Shown here: in pieces, positions 9,463 to 17,914 of the stretch
How the letters are laid out: each line of letters begins with the position of its first letter
How positions within the stretch are numbered: position 1 is the stretch's first letter
From: Nitrococcus mobilis Nb-231
Lineage (GTDB): Bacteria; Pseudomonadota; Gammaproteobacteria; Nitrococcales; Nitrococcaceae
Direction of reading: 5' to 3'
Assembly: GCF_000153205.1 (NCBI RefSeq)
Contig: NZ_CH672427.1
Span: forward strand, 1,556,060 to 1,620,059
DNA length: 64,000 nt
The notes under the pieces: model-generated
What the model was told of the DNA's origin: nothing
Database searches by the model: none
The model's input: only the letters and a program-made list of their open reading frames with translations
Position numbers and translations under genes: made by a program

Positions 9463-10203
9463 ATGGAGGCATTCGTAACCGACACTCTAACCGACGCCCT
9501 CGCCGCGCTCGACGTGCCGGCACTGACACAGCTTTTTCGCAATCAGGACGAATTCATCGTCGTCGAAGGCTTTCTGCCACAACCGCTGCTCGACGCCTGC
9601 CTCAACGCCCTCGATACGGTGGCACCGGCGATCAACCGCAACTACATTCCCTGGCACAAAAAAGGCGGCAGTGTCAGCCGCTTCGATCTCGACCGGCTGG
9701 CGCCGGTATTCGGGAAACTTTACCGCAATACGGCGCTTGTCGAGCTGCTGCGGACACTGACCGGGCAGGATCTCGAGTACTGTCCGCCGAACGATCCGCA
9801 CACCTATGCGCTCTACTGCTACACAGAGCCTGGCGATCACATCGGTTTTCACTACGATACGTCCTACTATCGCGGCACGCGCTACACCGTCCTGCTCGGG
9901 CTGGTTGACGAGTCGAGTTGCCGGCTCGAATGCGAGCTGTACCGCACCCGCAGCGACCGCGCAACCGAATCGCTCTCACTGCGTCTCGCCCCCGGCACGC
10001 TCGTCGCCTTTAACGGTGATAAACTCCGGCACCGCATTACCCCGGCCGGAGCCAACGAGCGACGTATCGCCCTTACCCTGGAATATGTTACGGATGTCGC
10101 CATGCACCCGCTGCTACGATTCGTATCCAACATGAAAGATTCCATCGCCTACTTCGGTTTCCGGCAGGTCTTCGCCCGCAGCGGTAAGCGGGCCGCCGAC
10201 TGA
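9463..10203 (+). CDS. Fe(II)/2-oxoglutarate-dependent oxygenase of the phosphonate operon
   Basis: A 246-residue protein of the double-stranded beta-helix oxygenase fold. The facial triad is visible: HYD (the H-x-D pair, near residues 130-132) and a distal His in KLRHRITP (near residue 190), followed about ten residues later by an Arg (NERRIALTLEY) suited to bind 2-oxoglutarate. It heads an operon whose other genes make aminoethylphosphonate, so a phosphonate or phosphonolipid is the likely substrate. For example it could hydroxylate carbon 1 of AEP, as known Fe/2OG enzymes acting on AEP do. That substrate is inference only; protein or other lipid hydroxylation is possible. No Shine-Dalgarno sequence is seen before the chosen ATG. 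Confidence 0.75.
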   Translation: MEAFVTDTLTDALAALDVPALTQLFRNQDEFIVVEGFLPQPLLDACLNALDTVAPAINRNYIPWHKKGGSVSRFDLDRLAPVFGKLYRNTALVELLRTLTGQDLEYCPPNDPHTYALYCYTEPGDHIGFHYDTSYYRGTRYTVLLGLVDESSCRLECELYRTRSDRATESLSLRLAPGTLVAFNGDKLRHRITPAGANERRIALTLEYVTDVAMHPLLRFVSNMKDSIAYFGFRQVFARSGKRAAD

Positions 10204-10204
10204 G

Positions 10205-10951
10205 ATGCGTGCACTCATCCTTGCCGCCGGTGTGGGCCGGCGACTCGCCGCTGCCAGCCACGACGGCCCGAAATGCCTGCTTGAGTTCGGCGGTGAAACG
10301 CTGCTCGCACGACACCTGCGTACGCTCGATACGCTGGGCGTGGCGGACATCCGGCTTTGCACCGGCTTTGCGGCGGACCGCATCGAGGCCGCGCTGGCTG
10401 AATCGATCTACTCCGAGCACGTTACAACGACCTTCAATCCCGACTATCGGGCCGGCAGCATCGTAAGTCTCTGGTGTCTGCGGAAGGCTCTGCGTGATAG
10501 CGAAAACGTCCTGCTGATGGATGCCGATGTGCTCTACGCGCCAGCCATGCTGGAGCGACTCGCGAGCAGCGAGCGGCGCAACTGCCTGCTGCTCGATCGT
10601 GACTTCGAGTCCGGTGAAGAGCCGGTCAAGATCTGCCTCGCCGGCGCTACCATCGTCGAATTCGGCAAACGTCTACCGCCGGCATTGGAGTATACTAACT
10701 GCGGAGAATCGATTGGGTTTTTCCACTTCACTCCGGCAATGGCGGCGGCGTTGGCGGATCGTGCCGAGCAATACATCGACGCTGGAAACCGCGCTGCACC
10801 GTATGAGGACGCACTGCGCGAGCTCATACTCGAGCGCCCCTCTGAGTTCGGTGTAGAGGATGTTACCGGCATTCCCTGGATTGAAATCGATTTCCCCGCA
10901 GATATTGAACGCGCCAGAGACGAGGTACTGCCCCGAATTCATGGTTGCTAA
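10205..10951 (+). CDS. Sugar-phosphate-type nucleotidyltransferase (LicC/PntC-like cytidylyltransferase)
   Basis: A 248-residue single-domain nucleotidyltransferase. The N-terminal glycine-rich nucleotide loop [11 protein letters not shown] is followed by [17 protein letters not shown], the pattern of choline-phosphate and AEP cytidylyltransferases. The metal-binding [10 protein letters not shown] lies near residue 105, and the C-terminal part ends [13 protein letters not shown], the usual second metal site. The ATG starts one base after the preceding stop, and the 3' end overlaps the next gene by 11 bases, indicating translational coupling. Expected reaction: CTP plus aminoethylphosphonate (or a phospho-alcohol) to the CMP-activated form in the cytosol. 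Which of the two nucleotidyltransferases in this operon acts on AEP is not known. Confidence 0.8.
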   Translation: MRALILAAGVGRRLAAASHDGPKCLLEFGGETLLARHLRTLDTLGVADIRLCTGFAADRIEAALAESIYSEHVTTTFNPDYRAGSIVSLWCLRKALRDSENVLLMDADVLYAPAMLERLASSERRNCLLLDRDFESGEEPVKICLAGATIVEFGKRLPPALEYTNCGESIGFFHFTPAMAAALADRAEQYIDAGNRAAPYEDALRELILERPSEFGVEDVTGIPWIEIDFPADIERARDEVLPRIHGC

Positions 10952-12593
10952 AATCCATTTCGATGGCCGCTCCAGCAAAGCTGCGCAATTGCGGCAGATG
11001 ATCACCTCACCAGAGCTCGAATTCCTGCTCGAAGCGCACAACGGCATCAGTGCGCGGATCGCCGAAGAGGCCGGGTTCAAGGGGATCTGGGCCAGCGGCC
11101 TCGCCCTATCCGCCCAGTTCGGGGTCCGCGACAACAACGAGGCAAGCTGGACTCAGGTCGTGGATATGCTGGAGTTCATGGCCGACATCACGCATATTCC
11201 AATACTGCTCGACGGTGATACCGGCTACGGCAATTTCAACAACATGCGGCGGCTGGTTCACAAGCTCGAACAGCGCGGCATCGCCGGGGTCTGTATCGAA
11301 GACAAGCTGTTCCCGAAAACCAACAGTTTCATCGGCGGCGAACGCCAGCCACTGGCCGAGATCGACGAGTTCTGCGGCAAGATCAAAGCGGGTAAAGATT
11401 GCCAGCGTGATGAGGATTTCTGCATCATCGCGCGCGTCGAGGCGCTGATCGCCGGCTGGGAAGTCGACGAAGCGGTGCGTCGCGCGGGCGCCTATCATGA
11501 GGCGGGCGCCGATGCCATTTTGATTCATTCCAAACGCTCGCAACCGGACGAAATCCTGGCGTTCATCGATCGCTGGGAAAACCGCGCGCCGGTCGTGATT
11601 GCTCCAACCAAATATTACAGTACGCCGACCGATGTCTTCCGCAGAGCGGGGGTCAGCATGGTGATTTGGGCTAACCACCAGATCCGCAGTGCGGTGCAGG
11701 CTATGCAGGCGAGCGCGCGACGGATTTATCGCGACCAGTCGCTACTCGAAGTCGAGGACACCATTGCACCGATGGATGAGATCTTCCGACTGCAGGGTGC
11801 GGAGGAGCTGCGTGCAGCTGAGCGCCGCTACTCCAAAAGCCCACGCGCCGAAACCGCGGCGATCGTGCTCGGTGCAACCCGCGGCAAGGGTCTTGGCGAT
11901 CTGACCGCGGACCGGCCGAAGATGATGGTCAATGTCGCCGGCCGGCCGTTGTTGCGGCGGCTGGTCGATGAATTCAGGCGCCAACGGATCCGCCGCATCG
12001 TCGCGGTCGTCGGCTACCATTCCGAAACCGTCGACGTCCCCGGTATCAATCGGATCGAAAACCCGGCCTTCGAGACCAGTGGCGAACTGGCTTCGCTGGC
12101 CTGCGCGCTGCCAGCGTTCACCGACAAACTGGTGATTTGCTACGGCGACCTGCTGTTCCGGCGCTATATCCTGCAGGATCTGCTGGACAGTGACGGCGAA
12201 TTATCCATCGTGGTCGACGCGGCTTACGAGCATTTGCCGATCAGCGGCACCCCGGATTACGTCGTTTGTTCCCGGCCGGACGATCTCGAAATCTGGCGCA
12301 AGGACGTTTCCCTGCGCCGGATGTCAAACGATGCCATGATCGCTGGTGAGCGTGCGCATGGCCGCTGGATCGGCCTGCTGCATGCGCGCGGTCGCGGTGT
12401 CGAACTGCTCCGGCAGGCGATTGAAGAACTGCGCTCGCACGCGCGGTTCAAAGACTACACACTGCCGAATATGCTGAATCACCTGATAGACCGAGGACAC
12501 AAGATTCAGGTCAATTACTGTCACGGCCATTGGCTCGACGTAAATTCATTACATGATCTCGAGCACGCCGATCGTTTCGCCACTTCAGATTAG
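10941..12593 (+). CDS. Phosphoenolpyruvate mutase fused to a nucleotidyltransferase domain
   Basis: Bifunctional protein of 550 residues. Residues 1 to about 290 are PEP mutase, which rearranges phosphoenolpyruvate to phosphonopyruvate and so forms the C-P bond. The core shows [10 protein letters not shown] and the diagnostic loop [10 protein letters not shown], which separates true PEP mutases from isocitrate-lyase-type relatives. Residues about 305-550 are a nucleotidyltransferase domain ([15 protein letters not shown], then [11 protein letters not shown]). Its nucleotide loop deviates from the plain GxGxR pattern in the way I recall for this fusion. The start at 10941 lies inside the previous gene and begins MVAKIHFDG; an earlier in-frame start would only add overlap. 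The same fusion occurs in other phosphonate producers. Confidence 0.93.
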   Translation: MVAKIHFDGRSSKAAQLRQMITSPELEFLLEAHNGISARIAEEAGFKGIWASGLALSAQFGVRDNNEASWTQVVDMLEFMADITHIPILLDGDTGYGNFNNMRRLVHKLEQRGIAGVCIEDKLFPKTNSFIGGERQPLAEIDEFCGKIKAGKDCQRDEDFCIIARVEALIAGWEVDEAVRRAGAYHEAGADAILIHSKRSQPDEILAFIDRWENRAPVVIAPTKYYSTPTDVFRRAGVSMVIWANHQIRSAVQAMQASARRIYRDQSLLEVEDTIAPMDEIFRLQGAEELRAAERRYSKSPRAETAAIVLGATRGKGLGDLTADRPKMMVNVAGRPLLRRLVDEFRRQRIRRIVAVVGYHSETVDVPGINRIENPAFETSGELASLACALPAFTDKLVICYGDLLFRRYILQDLLDSDGELSIVVDAAYEHLPISGTPDYVVCSRPDDLEIWRKDVSLRRMSNDAMIAGERAHGRWIGLLHARGRGVELLRQAIEELRSHARFKDYTLPNMLNHLIDRGHKIQVNYCHGHWLDVNSLHDLEHADRFATSD

Positions 12594-12604
12594 CCAATAT
12601 TCGC

Positions 12605-13753
12605 ATGATTAACGCCGAATCCTTTGTCGAGGCGGGCCGGCGCCGCGGTTTCAATCGGTACATCGGGGTGCCCTGCTCCTTTATTACGCCGTTCATCAAC
12701 TATGTCATCGGTGCTGAGGGCCTACAGTATATTTCGCACGCCAACGAGGGCGATGCGGTTGCCACCGCCGCCGGGCTGGAAATCGCCGGACAGCGTACGG
12801 TTGTGATGATGCAGAATTCCGGCCTCGGTAACGCGGTCAGTCCGCTGACCTCCCTGAGCAACATCTTCCGCCTGCCCGTGCTGCTGATCTGCACCCATCG
12901 CGGCGCCGCCGGCGTCGAGGACGAACCGCAGCACAGCAAGATGGGCGCGATCACCGGCGCGCTGTTCGAGACCATGGGCATCCCGTGGCGGGCGTTTCCG
13001 GCCGAGCTGGACCGGATCGAGGCGGCGCTGGATGAGGCCGACAACTACTTGCAGCGCGAGCAGCAACCGTTTGCGCTGGTGATGCAAAAAGACACGGTCG
13101 CGAAGTTCGCACTCAGCAGTGCGAGCGTACCCATCGTCGCGCACGCCGCCGTACCGGTCCAGCACGGTTTTGATCGCCGGGTCACCGAGCGGGCCTCGCG
13201 CAGCGAGGTGCTGGCTCATGTCATTGCCCGCACGCCAATCGAGCGCTCGGTCGTCATCGCAACCACGGGCTATACCGGCCGCGAACTCTACGCCCAACAA
13301 GACCGGGACAACCAAGCCTACATCGTCGGTTCAATGGGCTGCGCGTCATCGTTCGCACTGGGCATCGCGCTCGCGAAGCCGGACCGCGAGGTTGTGATCA
13401 TTGATGGGGATGGCGCCGCCCTGATGCGGATGGGCAATTTCGCGATCATCGGTACTTACGGCGGCGAGAATTTCACACACTTGCTACTTGACAACGAGGT
13501 GCACGATTCTACCGGTGCGCAGGCGACCGTCAGCGGTAACGTGTGCTTCGGTGAGATCGCCGCCGCCTGCGGCTACCGGACAGTGATGAGCGGTGACGAC
13601 GTTACTCTGATCGACGAGACGGTCGGGAATCCCGATCTTCCCGGTCCGCGCCTGCTGCATCTGAAGATCCGGCCGGGAACGATCGACAAGCTGCCGCGGC
13701 CGAAGGTCTCGCCGGCGGCGGTAACAGCGCGCCTACGCAAGTTGTTACGCTGA
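12605..13753 (+). CDS. Phosphonopyruvate decarboxylase
   Basis: Thiamine-diphosphate enzyme of 382 residues that decarboxylates phosphonopyruvate to phosphonoacetaldehyde, pulling the unfavourable PEP mutase reaction forward. The N-terminal GVPCSFITPFINY and EGDAVATAAGLEIAG segments match the family. The TPP and Mg site appears as IIDGDGAALMRMGNF followed by LLLDNEVHDSTGAQ (about residues 265-305). It begins 11 bases after the PEP mutase stop and ends four bases before the aminotransferase frame, firmly inside the operon. An acetolactate-synthase-like protein of other function is excluded by context and by these motifs. Confidence 0.93.
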   Translation: MINAESFVEAGRRRGFNRYIGVPCSFITPFINYVIGAEGLQYISHANEGDAVATAAGLEIAGQRTVVMMQNSGLGNAVSPLTSLSNIFRLPVLLICTHRGAAGVEDEPQHSKMGAITGALFETMGIPWRAFPAELDRIEAALDEADNYLQREQQPFALVMQKDTVAKFALSSASVPIVAHAAVPVQHGFDRRVTERASRSEVLAHVIARTPIERSVVIATTGYTGRELYAQQDRDNQAYIVGSMGCASSFALGIALAKPDREVVIIDGDGAALMRMGNFAIIGTYGGENFTHLLLDNEVHDSTGAQATVSGNVCFGEIAAACGYRTVMSGDDVTLIDETVGNPDLPGPRLLHLKIRPGTIDKLPRPKVSPAAVTARLRKLLR

Positions 13754-13757
13754 TCCC

Positions 13758-14804
13758 GTGGCGCCGATGAAGCTGCTCAACCCGGGTCCGGTGACGCTCA
13801 GCGAGCGCGTTCGGCAGGCTTTACTGCGTGAGGACCTTTGCCATCGCGAACCGGAGTTCGCCAGGTTGCAGCAACGGATCCGCGCCGCGCTGCTCGGCGT
13901 TTACGATCTCGACCCGGCCGAATGGGCCGCCATCCTGCTCACCGGCTCGGGGACCGCGGCCGTCGAGGCCATGCTAAGCTCGCTGGTGCCGGCAAACGGC
14001 CGTCTCGCAGTCGTTGCAAACGGCGTCTACGGTGAACGCATGGCGCGCATCGCCGAGACTTATGGCATCGACACCGCTCGTGCGGCACATGCTTGGGTCG
14101 AGGCGATCGACGTCTCGCGCCTAGACGCCAATGCGAGACAGATCGCGGTAGTCCACCATGAAACAACAACCGGCCGTTTGAACGATCTCAGCGCCGTTGC
14201 GGCCACCCACGACGCGCGGCTGCTGGTCGATGCGGTCAGCAGCTTTGGTGCGGAAGCCATTGACTTCGAGGGCTGGCGTATCGATGCGCTGGCAGGCACG
14301 GCGAACAAGTGTCTGCACGGCGTGCCGGGTACGTCCTTCGTGATCGCCCGCCGCCCCGTCATCGAACGCGCCACAGCGCGCACCGTTTACCTGAACCTGG
14401 CGACCTACCTGGCCGCTCAAGATACCGGTAGTACGCCGTTCACCCAGTCGGTGCAAACTTTCTACGCGCTCGACGAAGCCCTGGCCGAACTGGCCGGGGC
14501 CGGTGGATGGCAGCGACGCCGGGAGCGTTACCGTAGCCTGATGCACCGCGTGCGCGCCGGCCTTCTCGGCTTGGGTATCGAGCCGTTGCTGCTCGACGGC
14601 GAATCCTCCTGCGTACTGAACGCCTTCCGCTTACCCAAGGGTCTCGACTATGCGACCCTGCACGATCATCTCAAGCGTGCCGGCTACGTGATTTACGCCG
14701 GCCAGGGCGAGTTCGCGCAATCGATCTTCCGCATCGCCGTCATGGGCGCGCTCGCCGATGACGATATCGAGCACCTGTTACGGGCGATACGCTCGATCGT
14801 ATAA
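13758..14804 (+). CDS. 2-aminoethylphosphonate aminotransferase (AEP-forming, PhnW-like)
   Basis: PLP enzyme of fold type I, 348 residues. Begins KLLNPGPVTLSERVRQAL, the usual start of this family. LLVDAVSSFG carries the PLP-contacting Asp, and the Schiff-base Lys is in GTANKCLHGVPG (about residue 192). In this operon it should run in the biosynthetic direction, converting phosphonoacetaldehyde to 2-aminoethylphosphonate. GTG at 13758 or ATG at 13767 may be the start; the ATG gives the more typical N-terminus. It is the last gene of the operon. No phnX (phosphonatase) lies nearby, which argues against a catabolic role. Confidence 0.9.
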   Translation: MAPMKLLNPGPVTLSERVRQALLREDLCHREPEFARLQQRIRAALLGVYDLDPAEWAAILLTGSGTAAVEAMLSSLVPANGRLAVVANGVYGERMARIAETYGIDTARAAHAWVEAIDVSRLDANARQIAVVHHETTTGRLNDLSAVAATHDARLLVDAVSSFGAEAIDFEGWRIDALAGTANKCLHGVPGTSFVIARRPVIERATARTVYLNLATYLAAQDTGSTPFTQSVQTFYALDEALAELAGAGGWQRRRERYRSLMHRVRAGLLGLGIEPLLLDGESSCVLNAFRLPKGLDYATLHDHLKRAGYVIYAGQGEFAQSIFRIAVMGALADDDIEHLLRAIRSIV

Positions 14805-14949
14805 CGACGGTGTTGTATCCGTTGTGTGAGGCCGCGCTGATACAGGCCCCGCACTGGCACGTCGTGGATCAACTGCTCGTAACCATAGCTGGAGGAAAAT
14901 CGAATAGATTGCGACCAGCACCAGCCCGGCAATGCGCCACCGCCATGCG

Positions 14950-15428
14950 TCACAGCCCGCCGCCCCACCGATACTGCAGGCGACGCCCAGCAAATCGTAG
15001 CCATTGCCGGTGCGGGACGACACGCCGCTGCTGCCGAAGATCTTGACCGAATTGTGTCGGTCTATGGGAAACGCTAGCGGGCCGCCCACACGCCGGTTCT
15101 GCTGAAGGTCGGCCTTCTCCACGCCGCCGACGGTCGTGCGGCCACCGGTTGGTGCTGATGTTGACGGCGCGGCTGGGGTCGTACTGCCCCCACGGCGCGT
15201 TCACCCGCAGGCTCACGCCGACGATCAGGTTCTGCTGGTAGTCCTTGAATTCCTTCAGCGTCAGCGCCGGCACCCCATAGAGATTGACCGGCATCCGGAA
15301 CGTGGGGTTGCCGAAGCCGCTTACCTCACGCTCGACCGTATCACCCATCAGTTCCGCAGATCCGGAAAGCCAAGTGTAGGGCAAAATCGCCATGATGATG
15401 CCCGACTTGCCCCAGAAATCTACCACTC
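14950..15428 (-). pseudogene. MetA-pathway-of-phenol-degradation-family outer membrane protein relic
   Basis: Translated pieces in two or three frames resemble the C-terminal half of this putative transporter family. NLYGVPALTLKEFKDYQQNL and SLRVNAPWGQYDPSRAVN occur in one frame, VEKADLQQNRRVGGPLAFP and IFGSSGVSSRTGNGYDLLG in another, and the terminal QYRWGGGL back in the first. The N-terminus is absent and at least two frameshifts separate the blocks, so it cannot be functional. It lies in the gap between the phosphonate operon and hpnR. Family assignment comes from remembered sequence patterns. Confidence 0.6.
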
Positions 15429-15543
15429 GTGAGAGCGCGAGCAGGTGGTTCCGGCTTACGAAAAGAGGGTTAATTATTGCCTATACTCATACTCGGATCG
15501 ACACAGTTCGTCCCCGAGTGCGTGCTCAGCTCCGATGGCTACG

Positions 15544-15549
15544 TATAAT
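15544..15549 (+). promoter_or_regulatory. Candidate -10 box upstream of hpnR
   Basis: A perfect TATAAT lies 53 bases before the hpnR start codon. No good -35 element is seen at the proper distance, so this is tentative. Confidence 0.3.
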
Positions 15550-15602
15550 CCCCTCGCCTCTCGGGTTCGCCGGACATCGGAATCGACGGTCAGGAGTGGG
15601 CT

Positions 15603-17123
15603 ATGAAGGTTTTGCTCGTGCATCCAAGTGCTTTGATGTACTCGGAGATCTATCTGCGCCTCGAACCGCTCGGGCTGGAGCGCGTGGGAGGGGCGATCCG
15701 CCGGGCGGGCCATGAGGTGCGGCTCGTCGACCTGCAGATTTTCAAGCACCGTGACTACTTCAAGGAGCTTGAATCCTTTCAGCCCGACTTCGTCGGCATC
15801 TCGCTCAACTATCTGGCCAATATCCCCGAGGCGCTGGATTTGGCGAAGGAGACGAAGCGAGACCGGCCCGGCGTATTCATCTTCGCCGGCGGGCACAGCG
15901 TGAGCTTCGTCGCCGAGGAGGTACTCGAACACGCCGACGGGGCGATTGACTGCATTATCCGCGGCGAAGGCGAGGAATCGGCGGCGCTGTTGATCGAAGC
16001 GGCCAGAGACGGTGGGGCTCTGAGCGTTCCGGGCGTCGTGACGCGTGAGGCGGCGGGTCCGGCGCCCCGATTGCTCGAGAATCTTTCGCTCCATCCGCCG
16101 GCGCGCGATCTGTGTCGAAAACGTCGGAAGTACTTCATCGGCCATCTCGATCCGTGCGCCTCGATCGAGTTCACGCGCGGCTGCCCGTGGGATTGCTCCT
16201 TTTGCAGCGCATGGACATTCTATGGGCGGAGCTATCGCCGGCTCGAGCCCGAGGCCGCGGCGGAGGATCTGGCCTCGATCAAGGAGCCGAGCGCTTTCAT
16301 CGTCGACGATGTCGCCTTCATCAAGGCGGACTACGGGATGGATCTCGCCGATGCGGTCGAGCGGCGCGGTGTCAGAAAGCAATACTATCTCGAGACACGC
16401 CCGAACGTGCTCTTGCGCAATCGGGAGGTTTTCGAACGCTGGACACGGCTCGGGCTCCAGTACATGTTCCTCGGCCTCGAGGCGCTCGACGAAGAAGGTC
16501 TGCGGGCGTTTCGCAAGCGCGCGACACCCGATCAGAACTTCGAGGCGCTCGAGGTGGCGCGCCAACTCGGCATTCGAGTGGCGATCAACATCATCGCCGA
16601 TCCGGCCTGGGACGTGAAGCGATTCGAGCAGCTGCGCGAGTGGGCTTTGAGTGTTCCCGAGATCGTCCATGTCACCGTGCAGACGCCCTACCCCGGCACA
16701 GAAATTTGGCATACCGAGTCGAGGAAGCTAACGACGCTCGACTACCGTCTCTTCGACGTGCAGCACGCTGTGCTGCCGACCACCCTGCCGCTCGAGCGAT
16801 TCTATGAGGAGCTGGTGAAGACGCAAGCCGTGCTCAATCGCAGGCACCTCGGATGGAGCGCGTTGCAAACGATGGCAGGAGTTGCGGCGAATCGCCTCGC
16901 GCATGGCCAGACGAACTTCGTCAAGATGTTATGGAAGTTCTCAAGTGTGTACAACTCGAAACGTCAACTAACCGACCACCAACGCCCAGTTCGATATCAG
17001 ATGCGCCCGCCGGCCGAGCGCTCTACGCCGCAGCAAAAAGTGCTCTTCGTCCACCCTCCGACGGTCCGCCGCCCGCCGGCCCGGGCCTTCACGGCTGCGG
17101 AGTCTTTGCCAATTCAGAGATGA
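15603..17123 (+). CDS. hpnR: Hopanoid C-3 methylase (B12-binding radical SAM protein HpnR)
   Basis: Methylates ring A of hopanoids at C-3 using radical SAM chemistry. The 506-residue product begins MKVLLVHPSALMYSEIYLRL. Residues 1 to about 150 form the B12-binding domain. The radical SAM cluster motif follows as RGCPWDCSFC (CX3CX2C) near residue 195, then SAWTFYGRSYR, and DVAFI near residue 237. The C-terminal segment DYRLFDVQHAVLPTTLPL matches HpnR well from memory. ATG 15603 has an AGGAG ribosome site. No squalene-hopene cyclase or other hpn gene is in the window, so the substrate must be made elsewhere. A different B12 radical SAM methylase is the main alternative. Confidence 0.87.
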   Translation: MKVLLVHPSALMYSEIYLRLEPLGLERVGGAIRRAGHEVRLVDLQIFKHRDYFKELESFQPDFVGISLNYLANIPEALDLAKETKRDRPGVFIFAGGHSVSFVAEEVLEHADGAIDCIIRGEGEESAALLIEAARDGGALSVPGVVTREAAGPAPRLLENLSLHPPARDLCRKRRKYFIGHLDPCASIEFTRGCPWDCSFCSAWTFYGRSYRRLEPEAAAEDLASIKEPSAFIVDDVAFIKADYGMDLADAVERRGVRKQYYLETRPNVLLRNREVFERWTRLGLQYMFLGLEALDEEGLRAFRKRATPDQNFEALEVARQLGIRVAINIIADPAWDVKRFEQLREWALSVPEIVHVTVQTPYPGTEIWHTESRKLTTLDYRLFDVQHAVLPTTLPLERFYEELVKTQAVLNRRHLGWSALQTMAGVAANRLAHGQTNFVKMLWKFSSVYNSKRQLTDHQRPVRYQMRPPAERSTPQQKVLFVHPPTVRRPPARAFTAAESLPIQR

Positions 17124-17235
17124 GAACGCGCTCCATTTGCCCAATAGCGAGGCCTTGATCGCGGATGAAGGTAAATTACGTTCGGCTTACCTCCATCCGT
17201 AAAACACGCCCAGCGAGGCAACCGACGGGTGACAC

Positions 17236-17868
17236 TCAAAATATGACGAGCAGGATTACTCCCACCCCCACCAATGCGGCCGACCACAGCCAATCCAAAT
17301 TGACCCAGCCATGTCGCAATACCGCGAGCCCGACCCACTCGTAGGCCGCAACCGCACTCATCCCGGCGACGGTGAACATAGCCAGCGTGTGCACGGCAAC
17401 GCCAGCCACCGCCAAAAGGAGCGCTGGGGGGCTCGCCGCGCTCAAATGGCCATGTTGGCTATCCAACCAAGCGAAAAAAACGGGCAGGAGCATCAAACCG
17501 GCACCATGCGCCGTGGCCATGACGAACGACCAAAGCAGCAAACCCACCATGCCGGTCTGCATGCCCACCCGCAGGCGATAACGATGCCCGCGCACCGCGT
17601 GATACAGTCCCCAGCCGATCAGCAATGCGCCCGCGCCGCCCCCCAAGATTCCGGGATCCAGCATCCGGCCCACTAGCGCCACCAAGACAAGGGTGACCCC
17701 AATCGCCAAGGCATGCCCCAGGGCCAGCGGAATCAGGGACAACAACACGACTTGGCGCTGGCCGCGGTGCAGCCCCAGGGCTACCGCGAACAGCCAACCC
17801 ATCGCCGGGTTGATGCCGTGGAAAGCGCCCAGGCCGAGCATTGCGATCCACGGCCACAGCTCATCCAT
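17236..17868 (-). CDS. Conserved six-helix membrane protein of unknown function
   Basis: A 210-residue, almost wholly hydrophobic protein with about six membrane segments. His residues occur in semi-conserved places: GAFHGINPAMGW near residue 20, LALGHALAIG near 50 and ATAHGAGLML near 120. Such intramembrane His-Gly pairs recall metal or small-solute exporters, but I cannot assign a family with confidence. It starts 46 bases after the stop of the methanethiol-oxidase-like gene on the same strand and is probably co-transcribed with it. That protein family depends on a metal cofactor, which makes a metal-handling role attractive but unproven. Confidence 0.65.
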   Translation of the reverse strand: MDELWPWIAMLGLGAFHGINPAMGWLFAVALGLHRGQRQVVLLSLIPLALGHALAIGVTLVLVALVGRMLDPGILGGGAGALLIGWGLYHAVRGHRYRLRVGMQTGMVGLLLWSFVMATAHGAGLMLLPVFFAWLDSQHGHLSAASPPALLLAVAGVAVHTLAMFTVAGMSAVAAYEWVGLAVLRHGWVNLDWLWSAALVGVGVILLVIF

Positions 17869-17914
17869 GGCCGCGATCCAGCGCGCTCATGAACTCAGAA
17901 CCGCATGCGTCGTG

